The notes under the pieces were generated by a model. That model saw nothing but the letters and a program-made list of their open reading frames with translations, was not told where the DNA came from and did no database searches. This document shows, in pieces, positions 1 to 9,494 of a DNA stretch of 64,000 nucleotides. Origin of the DNA: Idiomarina sp. X4 (GTDB lineage Bacteria > Pseudomonadota > Gammaproteobacteria > Enterobacterales > Alteromonadaceae); contig NZ_CP025000.1 of the NCBI RefSeq assembly GCF_002808045.1, positions 1,240,001 through 1,304,000 of the forward strand. The letters are read 5' to 3'. A program made the translations under genes and the position numbers. Each line of letters begins with the position of its first letter. Position 1 is the first letter of the stretch.

Positions 1-1
1 G

Positions 2-2446
2 CCTCACGACACTCATCACCTGTTAGGTCAGTTACAAGACGATATCTTAAATCTGCGACCAGTTCAGGAAACGCGGGAGCACTGGTCGACACCGGCTAAA
101 ACGGACAAGTCGTTGCAGTTTCATGTCTGCCATAGCCCACAGCGAGAGCTCGAAGTACTGCATGACCAGCTACTGGATGCATTTGCGAACGACCCGGATT
201 TAAAGCCCCGTGACGTTATGGTGATGCTGCCTGATGTGAACACCTACGCGCCTTACATTGACGCGGTATTTGGACGCTATCATCAACGCCCGGGCGAACG
301 TGATCCGCGCGCCATTCCTTATACCATTGCCGATCAGGGGGAGCGCCATCAGCGACCATTAATGATAGCGCTGGAATTGTTGTTGCAGGCAGACCAGCTG
401 CGCTTTACCCAAACGGATTTGTTCAATTTATTGTCGGTGCCCGCTGTACAGCAGCGCTTCGACATTCATGACGACGACCTGCCGCAGTTGAAACGCTGGG
501 TCAGAGAGGCCGGTGCGCGATGGGGCCTGAACAGTCAGCAGCGTGAACAGTTTTATATGCCTCCGGCAGAGGAAAGAAACAGCTGGTGGTTTGCGCTTAA
601 ACGCATGATTGCAGGCTATGCCATTGGCGAGCTTGAAGCAGACCATTCATCCCCCTGGGCTGAGGTTGAGCCTTATCCCGAAGTATCGGGCCTGAGCGCT
701 GCTCTCGTTGGCTGCCTGGCGGATGTTGTGCGCGCGCTCGAGTCATGGTGGCAGCGCACGCAATCTGCACAGCCATTAACGGACTGGGTGTTGCATGGCG
801 AGTGGCTGCTGGAGCAGTTTTTCAAGAGCGACGACGACAATGACCGCTTACTGTTAGCCAAGCTCAGCGATGAGCTGTATCAGTTGCGGGATATTGGCGT
901 CGAAGCTGACAATGACTCGCTACTGCGTTTACCGATATTCAAAGACGCTTGGCTGGAGCGTGTTGATCAGCAAAACCTGAATCAACGGTTTTTAGCCGGC
1001 GCAGTGAATTTCGCCACGCTCATGCCCATGCGTGCCATTCCTTTTAAATACGTCTGTGTGTTGGGAATGAACGAAAGTGACTACCCGCGCTCGGTGCCGC
1101 GCGTGGACTTTGATTTGATGACGGATCGTTATCGCCCCGGGGACCGTTCTCGGCGTGACGATGATCGCTATTTGTTTTTGGAAGCGATGCTGTCAGCGCG
1201 AGACTGTTTTTACGTCAGCTGGGTGGGGTACAGCGCCAAAGATAACAGTGAGCGCACACCGTCGGTATTAGTCGCGCAGTTGCGTGACCATCTTGAGCAA
1301 GGCTGGGGTATCGACGTTAAAGACCTGACTGTAGAACATAAGATGCAACCTTTTAACGCCTCCTATTTTATTCAGGAGCGGCCTGAGTATTTCACTTACG
1401 CCAGCGAGTGGGCGTTGGCGCATGGTGGCGCTAAGAACAACCACTCAACAACGTCTCAGGATAAGCCGGAAAGCGTCGAACGCACTCTCAGCATTAACGA
1501 CATTAAACGTTTTATTGAGGAGCCTGCGCGACTTTACTTTAACTGGCACCTCGATACCTATTTTGGCAGCGAAAATGAAGACCTGGATGACAGTGAAGCC
1601 TTCGCTGTGGATAAGCTGCAAAGCTGGACGCTTATTACTCGCTTGGTTGAATGTGGTAAGCGCGCCCTGCTGCAAGGCGGTGGCACAGAAGCGGCGCTGC
1701 TAAAAGAGCTTAACCGAATCAATCGCGAGGGGGCGTTAGGTATAGGCGCTATTGCCGAGCAAAATGGCCTGGCACTGCTTGATCAAGCCGACAAAATACT
1801 GGGCTCTTATCAGCAGGGTATTGCCGGTTACAGCCAGTTTAATGAGTTCCCCATTGAGGTAGGCTTCGAGCATAACGGTCTGATTATCGACGACACCATT
1901 ACCGGCTTACACACCAATGAACAGAGTGAGCGGCTGTGGGTGGTGACTTCAGCGAGTGAAATTGCAAAGAAGACGAAGAAAGGTGGTATTGAGCCCGATC
2001 GTTGGAAGCATGCGTGTGCCCCTTATTTGGGATTGCTACTACTAAACTTACAGCAGCCCACCCGCTTGTTAATTGTGTCCAAAGGCGGCTGTCAGCTGCG
2101 CGTTGCGCCGGTACCGGCACAGAAAGCGCTGCAACAGCTCGAGCAACTGCTTGAACTGGTAGCGTTGTCGGTGCAGCAACCACAACCCATGCATTTAGAT
2201 ATTGCCTTAACCTGGCTGAACGCCCTGGATAAAAAAGACAGCGACGAAGCCTTGGCGCAGGAGGCGGCTCGGCAGAAATACGAAGAAGATCAGTATAAAA
2301 AACCGGCCATAATGACAAAAAGCGATTACTGCGGCCGAGTTGCAGACACTTACGAGACGATTATGACGTCGCCTCATTTCCGCCGATTTTTAAATGAACT
2401 CTACGACCCACTGCGTTTAACCATGGTGCCGGAGGAGAAGTCATGA
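2..2446 (+). CDS. recC: RecBCD nuclease subunit RecC (5' end outside window)
   Basis: This is the C-terminal ~815 residues of RecC, the subunit that scans for Chi and splits the strands in the RecBCD recombination nuclease. The frame is open from base 2, so the gene begins upstream of the window; the first internal start-like codon (TTG at 113) is not the true start. Recognisable RecC signatures include the stretch around CVLGMNESDYPRS (about bases 1050-1090) and the following R-x-DDRYLFLEA segment. E. coli RecC is about 1120 residues, so roughly a quarter is missing. The stop overlaps the recB start by 4 bases (ATGA), which indicates translational coupling. recB follows directly, without the ptrA gene that lies between them in E. 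coli. Confidence 0.96.
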   Translation, partial: PHDTHHLLGQLQDDILNLRPVQETREHWSTPAKTDKSLQFHVCHSPQRELEVLHDQLLDAFANDPDLKPRDVMVMLPDVNTYAPYIDAVFGRYHQRPGERDPRAIPYTIADQGERHQRPLMIALELLLQADQLRFTQTDLFNLLSVPAVQQRFDIHDDDLPQLKRWVREAGARWGLNSQQREQFYMPPAEERNSWWFALKRMIAGYAIGELEADHSSPWAEVEPYPEVSGLSAALVGCLADVVRALESWWQRTQSAQPLTDWVLHGEWLLEQFFKSDDDNDRLLLAKLSDELYQLRDIGVEADNDSLLRLPIFKDAWLERVDQQNLNQRFLAGAVNFATLMPMRAIPFKYVCVLGMNESDYPRSVPRVDFDLMTDRYRPGDRSRRDDDRYLFLEAMLSARDCFYVSWVGYSAKDNSERTPSVLVAQLRDHLEQGWGIDVKDLTVEHKMQPFNASYFIQERPEYFTYASEWALAHGGAKNNHSTTSQDKPESVERTLSINDIKRFIEEPARLYFNWHLDTYFGSENEDLDDSEAFAVDKLQSWTLITRLVECGKRALLQGGGTEAALLKELNRINREGALGIGAIAEQNGLALLDQADKILGSYQQGIAGYSQFNEFPIEVGFEHNGLIIDDTITGLHTNEQSERLWVVTSASEIAKKTKKGGIEPDRWKHACAPYLGLLLLNLQQPTRLLIVSKGGCQLRVAPVPAQKALQQLEQLLELVALSVQQPQPMHLDIALTWLNALDKKDSDEALAQEAARQKYEEDQYKKPAIMTKSDYCGRVADTYETIMTSPHFRRFLNELYDPLRLTMVPEEKS

Positions 2447-5400
2447 GCCAATCGTCAACGCATATTTTGGAGAACCCGCTCGACTTTCCGCTGAACAGCA
2501 GTCGCCTGATTGAAGCGAGCGCCGGTACCGGTAAAACTTACACCATTGCAGCGCTGTATGTGCGTTTGGTCATTGGTCACGGCGCGCCGCAAACAGCCTT
2601 TGAGCGCGAGCTTGTACCCAAGAACATTCTGGTCATGACCTTTACCAAAGCCGCGACAGAAGAGCTGAGTGACCGTATTCGCGCGCGCTTAGCCGAAGCC
2701 GCGGCTTATTTTCGTGACCCAGATTCTGTCGACAGTGACCCTTTCTTAGCCAGTTTGCGAGAAGACTGCGTAGCGAAAGAACAGAACTTAAAACACTTAG
2801 CACGATTATTGGATTTAGCGTCACAGTCGATGGACGAAGCCGCTGTAAAAACCATTCACGGCTGGTGTCAGTCCATGCTGAAAGAGCATGCCTTTGCCAG
2901 CGGCAGTTTATTCAGTCAGGACGTCGAAACCGACAATGAAGAGCTGCGCTTGCAGGCAGCCGAGGACTACTTCCGTCGGTTTATTTACCCAGCGGATGCG
3001 AAGCTGAGCGCTAAGTTATTAGAGGATCTTGAATCGCCTAAAAAGCTTTTAGGTTTGACATACAGTTTAAGCAAAAGCGGTCAGGCACCGGTTGAGGGAG
3101 ACCTGCAAACTCTATTAATTGAGGCGGAAAATGGTCATAAGCAACGAATTGCGGCGATAAAGCAAGAGGTTGCGCCTATTTTGCGAGATTTAATAGAAAA
3201 GGCATCGAAAGTCAAAGGCACTGTGCCCAAACTTAAGCAATTTCAGAAATTCGCGGATTGGTGCGCTGATTCCGAATTAGTGGAACCAGAAGTTACCGAC
3301 GCCAACTGGAAAAATATACGCACCGGCGAATTAAAGTTGTTTGCGAATGGTAAGCTAGGTGGAATGTCGGAAAGCTGGGCTATGCTAGGGCAGCTGCAAG
3401 AACGCATTAAGCAAAGCAAAGTCCAGCAAACGCAAGAACTGGCTAAAGTAAAACAACATGCCGCGTTTTGGGTGAACAAACGTTTTGCTGAATTGCAAAA
3501 TCAGCGTGCAGAGATGGGGCATGACGACATGCTCACGCGCTTACGCGATGCGTTAAAAGGCCCTAGCGGCGAGGCGCTGGCGGCCGCTATTCGCAAGCAG
3601 TACCCCATCGCCATGGTTGATGAGTTTCAGGACACCGATCCCGTTCAGTATGAGATATTCAACCGTATCTACAACCTGGCAGAACCGTATCCCGGCACTG
3701 GTATTTTCCTGATTGGTGACCCGAAGCAGGCGATATACAGTTTCCGTAATGCGGATATTTTCACCTATTTAAAAGCTCGGCGAGACACCGCAGGGCGGCA
3801 CTATAACTTAGCGAAAAACTTCCGCTCGTCACAGGCGATGGTGGATAGCGTAAATGCGCTGTTTGAGCGCGCAGAGGAGCTACCCCGCGGCGCCTTTTTG
3901 TTCAAAACCGAAGACGACAACCAACTGCCCTTTAACCGTGTGGCTGCCAACGGACTTAAGCGTACGTTCAAGCACTGCTTGTTATCGAGTCATTTAAGAA
4001 CCGCACCGGCGTTACTTTGGTCGGTATCAAACGAAGAAAAACGCAATAAAGCCATCTTATTTAAAGCGGCAGCGAACCATCATGCCAACCTAATAGCGTC
4101 GCTGCTGAATGACCCGCAAGCCGGTTATTACAATGCAGACGATGTGCTAGAGCAGCGTGTTAAAACCAGCGACATTGCGGTACTGGTGAATAACTTCAAC
4201 GAAGCGAATGCCATTAAAAAGGCACTGAGTGACCGCGGTCTTAAAAGCGTTTATTTGTCGGATCGCGAGTCGGTATTTGCACAACGCGTGGCTAAAGACT
4301 TACTGGCACTGGTCAGCGCCTGTGCCGAGCCGCGTGATCCTTCACTTATTCGCAGCGCTCTGGCAACGCGTTTGTTGGGTTTGCCGTTTGCTGAACTTGA
4401 GCATATTCACAGTAATGAACAAGCTTGGGAAGCGCGTGTTGAGCAATTTTTAAGTTATCACGACCAGTGGCTGCGCCAGGGCGTGTTAGCTATGTTGCAC
4501 AATGTGTTGCACGACCATCAGGTCCCCGCGACGTTGCTGGAAGACCGTATTCATGGTGAACGACAGCTGTCAGACGTGTTGCATATAGCTGAATTACTGC
4601 AACAGCAGAGCCTGGTGTTGGATGGCATTCCGGCGTTGGTGAATCATTTTGCCGAGCAGGTGAATGAACGCCACGGCTTTGACAGTGATAGTCGCACGCA
4701 AGTAGAAGAGCAACAGCTGCGCCTGGAAAGTGACGCTGATCTGATAAAAATTATCACCATTCATAAGTCCAAAGGGTTGCAGTACCCGCTCGTATTTATG
4801 CCCTTTGTGGCTTATACCAAGTCGGAGCCCTACCGTATAAAGCCACCTACGGTATATCACGATGAAAATGGCGAGCTGCAAGTACTCTGGTCCAAAGACG
4901 ACGACAATAAACAGCGATTAAGCGACGAAATTCTCGCAGAAGATTTACGTAAAATGTACGTCGCCGTGACCCGTGCACAGTACGCCACCTTCATTGCGCT
5001 GGAGGCCATGAGCGAGCATCGTAATAATCCGTTGTTTTACTTATTAAACGGCGGTGAGGCGTTGTCTGACGAGCTTTACAACGTTGTTAATGAGCACTGG
5101 CAGCAAAGCGCGCATACGCAGGTGACACGCCTGGAAGAGGACGAACCTCTCGTGAGAGCGCTTGAGCAGGAGCAAAAAACACCTAAGTTGACGCCTAAAA
5201 CGATGCCGGCTGGCCGAAAACTCGAACGTTGGTGGGTGGCTAGCTACAGCGCGCTGAAGTATGAAGGCGCGGTGACGAAAAGCACACAGGCACCGCAGTC
5301 GCCCGATGAAATGAACCTGCTGGATGAGCGAGAAGACAAGGACGAGCAAGTCGCCAGTGTCGCAGAGCCGAGTGCGGACAGCATTCACCACTTACCTAAA

Positions 5401-6132
5401 GGCGCCGGACCGGGCTCCTTTTTGCATAACTTATTGGAAGAGTCGGCGAATCGGGGTTTTGAGGTAATCGCTCACGATGCCTCCGAGCGCACTGAGCTGG
5501 TACAGCGTTTTTGTGTCAGCCCTTTGTGGCAGGAGCATGAGCAGAGCATTGCACAATGGCTGAATGCGTACCTACAAACCGAATTTACGCTGAACGCTAA
5601 CGGCGACAAAATTAGCCTCAGCCAGTTGCAGCAGTACAAAGCCGAACCCGAGTTTTGGTTTGGTGCCAGTGGCGTTAACGCACAAACACTGGATAACCTG
5701 GTGCAACAACACACATTACCCGGTTACGAGCGCCCTGCACTGGAGCCTAACTTGCTGAATGGCATGTTAAAAGGCTTTATCGACTTGGTCTTTGAACATA
5801 ACGGAAAGTATTACGTGGCAGACTACAAGTCCAATTGGCTGGGTGAAGACGACCATGCCTACAGCGAGGATGCTATGCGCGAAAAAATACTTCACAGCCG
5901 TTATGACCTGCAATACGTGATTTATACGCTGGCATTGCACCGTCTGCTAAAAGCTCGGCTGGGCGATGAATACGATTACGACACCCAGGTTGGCGGCGCA
6001 GTTTATCTCTTTTTACGCGGGCACAGAGCCGAAACTGGCGGCGCATTTTGTGACAGGCCACCGAAAGAGCTGATAGAGCAGCTGGACAGCCTATTCGCCG
6101 GAGAAAGCGTCAAAGACAAGGAGTCAGTATGA
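2443..6132 (+). CDS. recB: RecBCD subunit RecB, 3'-5' helicase and nuclease
   Basis: RecB, 1229 residues (E. coli about 1180), is the UvrD-type motor and the only nuclease of RecBCD. Walker A ASAGTGKT lies at residues 25-32. Helicase motif II is the VDEFQDTD segment (near base 3617) and motif III is the GDPKQAIYSFR stretch (near 3715). The late motif IITIHKSKGLQYP is near 4750. The C-terminal nuclease site is complete: GFIDLVF supplies one Asp, and DYKSNWLG at about residue 1126 supplies the Asp and Lys that match the catalytic residues of E. coli RecB. The gene overlaps recC upstream and recD downstream by ATGA in both cases, so the three subunits are made from one message. No damage is visible. 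Confidence 0.98.
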   Translation: MSQSSTHILENPLDFPLNSSRLIEASAGTGKTYTIAALYVRLVIGHGAPQTAFERELVPKNILVMTFTKAATEELSDRIRARLAEAAAYFRDPDSVDSDPFLASLREDCVAKEQNLKHLARLLDLASQSMDEAAVKTIHGWCQSMLKEHAFASGSLFSQDVETDNEELRLQAAEDYFRRFIYPADAKLSAKLLEDLESPKKLLGLTYSLSKSGQAPVEGDLQTLLIEAENGHKQRIAAIKQEVAPILRDLIEKASKVKGTVPKLKQFQKFADWCADSELVEPEVTDANWKNIRTGELKLFANGKLGGMSESWAMLGQLQERIKQSKVQQTQELAKVKQHAAFWVNKRFAELQNQRAEMGHDDMLTRLRDALKGPSGEALAAAIRKQYPIAMVDEFQDTDPVQYEIFNRIYNLAEPYPGTGIFLIGDPKQAIYSFRNADIFTYLKARRDTAGRHYNLAKNFRSSQAMVDSVNALFERAEELPRGAFLFKTEDDNQLPFNRVAANGLKRTFKHCLLSSHLRTAPALLWSVSNEEKRNKAILFKAAANHHANLIASLLNDPQAGYYNADDVLEQRVKTSDIAVLVNNFNEANAIKKALSDRGLKSVYLSDRESVFAQRVAKDLLALVSACAEPRDPSLIRSALATRLLGLPFAELEHIHSNEQAWEARVEQFLSYHDQWLRQGVLAMLHNVLHDHQVPATLLEDRIHGERQLSDVLHIAELLQQQSLVLDGIPALVNHFAEQVNERHGFDSDSRTQVEEQQLRLESDADLIKIITIHKSKGLQYPLVFMPFVAYTKSEPYRIKPPTVYHDENGELQVLWSKDDDNKQRLSDEILAEDLRKMYVAVTRAQYATFIALEAMSEHRNNPLFYLLNGGEALSDELYNVVNEHWQQSAHTQVTRLEEDEPLVRALEQEQKTPKLTPKTMPAGRKLERWWVASYSALKYEGAVTKSTQAPQSPDEMNLLDEREDKDEQVASVAEPSADSIHHLPKGAGPGSFLHNLLEESANRGFEVIAHDASERTELVQRFCVSPLWQEHEQSIAQWLNAYLQTEFTLNANGDKISLSQLQQYKAEPEFWFGASGVNAQTLDNLVQQHTLPGYERPALEPNLLNGMLKGFIDLVFEHNGKYYVADYKSNWLGEDDHAYSEDAMREKILHSRYDLQYVIYTLALHRLLKARLGDEYDYDTQVGGAVYLFLRGHRAETGGAFCDRPPKELIEQLDSLFAGESVKDKESV

Positions 6133-8048
6133 GCAATGTAACTACCCACACCCTGTTCGAAGCTCTGAGTCAGTGGCGGGATGCCGGCTGGATACGCTCT
6201 ATTGATTTAGCCTTTGTCGAGTTTCTGCAGCAAGCGGGCGAGCGCAGCGATGCGGTGTTACTCGCCGCCTGCTGTGTGTCGCATCAAGCCGGGCGTGGGC
6301 ATACGCAAGTTGATCTAAAGGCTTTGATGGATGCCCCGGAAACGCTGCTGAACCTGCCACCGGAGAACCGTCATGCCGCGGACTGCGCCTTACCAAGTGA
6401 GCTTTTTAAGCAATACGGATTAGACCTGACCGACGCACTGGCAGCCAGTCAATGCGTCGATGTGAATGGCCACGGAACCGAGCCGTTGGTGCTCAGCGAA
6501 CACACCTTGTATTTACGCCGCTATTGGCAGTACGAAACCTTTATAGAGCAAAGTGTTCAGGCGCGCATGCAAGATCGGCCGGTTATTAATGATGAGCTAC
6601 TAAAGAGTACGCTGGCTAAGCTGTTTGCGCCGACTGAAAACGACGATATTAACTGGCAGCGAGTGGCCTGTGCGAATACTGTGCGGTATCGGTTTAGTGT
6701 CATTACTGGCGGACCAGGTACCGGTAAAACCTATACCGTGGTGCGCTTGTTGACGGCATTGCAGCATCAGGCGTTGACGCTCGGTTTGCCACCGCTGCGA
6801 GTGTCACTGGCGGCGCCGACCGGCAAAGCTGCAGCGCGCCTGACTGAGTCCATTGAAAATGAGCTGGAGCAATTGGTGCAGAATGAAAAACTATCCAGTC
6901 TGAAGGACGCATTACTTTCGATTCAGCCCGAAGGGAAAACGCTGCATCGACTATTGGGTGTGAAACCCAATTCCCGCGCCTTTAAACACAATGCAGAAAA
7001 CCCGTTGCGAACGGATGTGGTGATTGTCGATGAAGCCTCAATGATAGACATAGAAATGATGACTGCATTGCTAAAAGCAACACCGAAACACGCGCGGCTG
7101 GTACTCATTGGCGACAAAGACCAGCTAGCATCGGTCGAAGCTGGCGCCGTGCTCGGTAACTTATGCGCCGGCGCCGATGAAGGGCAATATCACAGCAACA
7201 CCGCTAAGTGGCTGCAGGACATTGCTGACACACCAACATTTCCGTCAGAGCTTATCAATGACAAGGGCGAGCAGCGCCTGCAACACGTGGTTAAATTCCG
7301 CAAAAGCTACCGCTTTAAAGGCCCTATTGCCGACCTGGCAAACGCTATTAACCGTCAGGATGATGCCGCCACACAACAGGAAATTGAAAAAGCCAAAGCC
7401 GCTGAAGGTGATCACCCAGTCAGTGTTTACGAAGTCGACAGTTTAGACGACTCAAGCTTTGAAGCCTTAATTCGCAGTAACCTGACAACATCGGGTAGCC
7501 TGACGTTACACGTCAGGAGCAATGCAGCCGTCAACGACAATGCTACTACAAACATCGACGCTGGTTCCGCCGACAAACTCGCCCTGGAAGCGCTGCAAAA
7601 CCTAAGCAACTTTCAAATTCTCACCGCCCTGCGCGAAGGCCCCTGGGGCATGAAAGCCGTAAACCAAAAAGTCGGCGACATACTCGGCGTAAACGCCAAC
7701 AGCTGGTACGAAGGCCGCCCCGTTATGGTCACCAAAAACGACTACGGATTAAAGCTCAACAACGGCGATATTGGCATCGCCCTAAAAGACCCGGAACACG
7801 GCCACCTGCGCGTCGCTTTTCCCGATCAAGAGCACGGCGTACGCTGGATACTCCCGAGCCGGCTCACCCACATAGAAACCGTCTACGCCATGACCGTACA
7901 CAAATCCCAAGGCTCCGAGTTCAAACACACCGTCATGGTACTACCCGACCACGACAGCCCAGTGATGAGCAAAGAATTGTTGTACACCGGTATTACGCGG
8001 GCTAAAGAGCGGTTGAGTTTGGTGGGTAAGGGTTTAGCTAACCTTTAA
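6129..8048 (+). CDS. recD: RecBCD subunit RecD, 5'-3' helicase
   Basis: RecD, 639 residues (E. coli 608), is the SF1B helicase that moves on the 5' strand and makes the complex processive. Walker A GGPGTGKT is at about residues 195-202. Walker B is the VVIVDEASMID segment near base 7020. IGDKDQLASVEAGAVL follows as motif III. The late motif MTVHKSQGSEF and ITRAKERL close the helicase core. The start overlaps recB by 4 bases. The stop lies only 3 bases from the end of an opposing nuclease gene, and this junction is the left border of the 24-kb accessory region that ends at dgt. Confidence 0.97.
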   Translation: MSNVTTHTLFEALSQWRDAGWIRSIDLAFVEFLQQAGERSDAVLLAACCVSHQAGRGHTQVDLKALMDAPETLLNLPPENRHAADCALPSELFKQYGLDLTDALAASQCVDVNGHGTEPLVLSEHTLYLRRYWQYETFIEQSVQARMQDRPVINDELLKSTLAKLFAPTENDDINWQRVACANTVRYRFSVITGGPGTGKTYTVVRLLTALQHQALTLGLPPLRVSLAAPTGKAAARLTESIENELEQLVQNEKLSSLKDALLSIQPEGKTLHRLLGVKPNSRAFKHNAENPLRTDVVIVDEASMIDIEMMTALLKATPKHARLVLIGDKDQLASVEAGAVLGNLCAGADEGQYHSNTAKWLQDIADTPTFPSELINDKGEQRLQHVVKFRKSYRFKGPIADLANAINRQDDAATQQEIEKAKAAEGDHPVSVYEVDSLDDSSFEALIRSNLTTSGSLTLHVRSNAAVNDNATTNIDAGSADKLALEALQNLSNFQILTALREGPWGMKAVNQKVGDILGVNANSWYEGRPVMVTKNDYGLKLNNGDIGIALKDPEHGHLRVAFPDQEHGVRWILPSRLTHIETVYAMTVHKSQGSEFKHTVMVLPDHDSPVMSKELLYTGITRAKERLSLVGKGLANL

Positions 8049-8051
8049 CAT

Positions 8052-9368
8052 CTAGAGCAGATCAGAAAGCGCCATAAACTTAAAATTATGATGCTTGTGA
8101 TCAAAGTCAGTCAGCGGCCGCGCCAACCGCTGTGGTTGGCTGACTTTGAATAGCCAATATTTTTCATCACGCTTTTTCTTAGCGGTGCCAGTAATTTCTT
8201 CGGTCAACGCTTGCCCCGCAACCTCTTCAATAGACTCTACTTGCCAGACATAGTTGGCTATTAGCTTGTTGCCTTGCTTTTTGTCTGGAGCGGCAATGAT
8301 GATAAATTTGGCTTCTCTCATTTTGTTATCGATAATGTACTTTTGGGTAGAAGCCCTTTTCTTCATGTGAAAAACAGAGGCTGAGCCATGTAAAAATGCT
8401 TCGTAATAGCCCGAGTTTCGTTGATCAATGGCAGTCGAAGTGACAAGCGCTAAATCAGCGTGGCGAATACTGGTTAACCCAGTCTGATTTATCCGTGCAG
8501 ATTCCTGGAAAAAGTACTTATCAATATCTCTAGTACTCTCATCGTCCAGTAGGCTCGCTAATTGATCGGTGAGAAATGATTTTAACCAGGCTTTTCCAGT
8601 ATCGTTTGCGGTGCTGGGTAGTAGAGGAAACGCCCCAACGCCAACTTCGTTAATTGCATCCCAGTATGGGTTAATTTTGATATTTTCAGGGTCTTGGTTA
8701 TAAAAACCAGGGTACAAGGCAAAAGCCCCAAAAACGGGTCGAGTCTTGTTCTTGCCTAAGCTATCAAATTTTTGATAAATGAGTGCATCACGATACCGGT
8801 GCATTTGGTTAAGGGCATCAACAGGCACACAATCTTTATCAGTTCTATCACGGTCGATACGATATTTCGCATCAAACACCCAAACCAGACGTTCTTGGTC
8901 ACCAATGGATACTTCAAGAAAAATGTCGGGTTTCTGCATCGAGGTCCATGCTTTGTAGGGGTTACTGCTTATAGAAATTTGCGGCTCATGGACAACCCGT
9001 ATTTGCACATCGCCTTTTTTGAACAACTGTGACGCACCTAGTCCATCAACAAACTCAACCCGAAGCCCCTCGCGCTTAAGTTTCGGGTGCGCTGTTTGAT
9101 TGACCTTTTCGAAACCTAGTTCCTCAACAATCTGCGTGACCTGCAGATAACACCAAACTTCGTATAAGTCAGCGATAGATCGCACTGCTACTGAAGCATC
9201 GTCTCCGAATAAATCCAGGTACAATTTAAGCTCTTGCCAGGCGCGGTATACTTTTGCGTATCCAGATTTCTGCTGCAGTACTAACGAATCCGTTTTTAAG
9301 CTTCGAAAATCTATTGAGCAACAATTACGGTGGGCGTAATACCACATTAAAAAGCGAAGAACCAACAT
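8052..9368 (-). pseudogene. DUF2357/PD-(D/E)XK-7 type nuclease, probably N-terminally truncated
   Basis: The 438-residue product carries the C-terminal half of the DUF2357-PDDEXK_7 family, which is common in McrBC-like and other restriction loci. Visible signatures are the LYEVWCYLQV segment near residue 68, then a nuclease core with VWVFDAKYRIDRD, where the Asp and the DAK motif match a PD-(D/E)XK site, and DALNQMHRYRDAL after it. From memory full-length members are about twice this size and carry an N-terminal DUF2357 domain, absent here. The start (MLVLRFLMWYYAHRN) falls where the middle of the family protein would be, and no family-like sequence continues in any minus frame up to 9534. 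It may still be expressed as a lone nuclease domain. No mcrB-like partner is nearby. Confidence 0.6.
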
Positions 9369-9494
9369 ACTTCTGATTCTTCCCTGTTAATATCCCTAAT
9401 AGCTCACTTTCATTCAAGATTAAGCACACAGATTTACAGGGACTTGCTCGGCAGGCATACTTATACCTTATAAATAGACAGTACGGGGAATAAG

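Noticed and set aside
1899..2318. 139-codon minus-strand frame inside recC
   Set aside because: It is the shadow of a strong coding frame on the other strand; no ribosome site or family.
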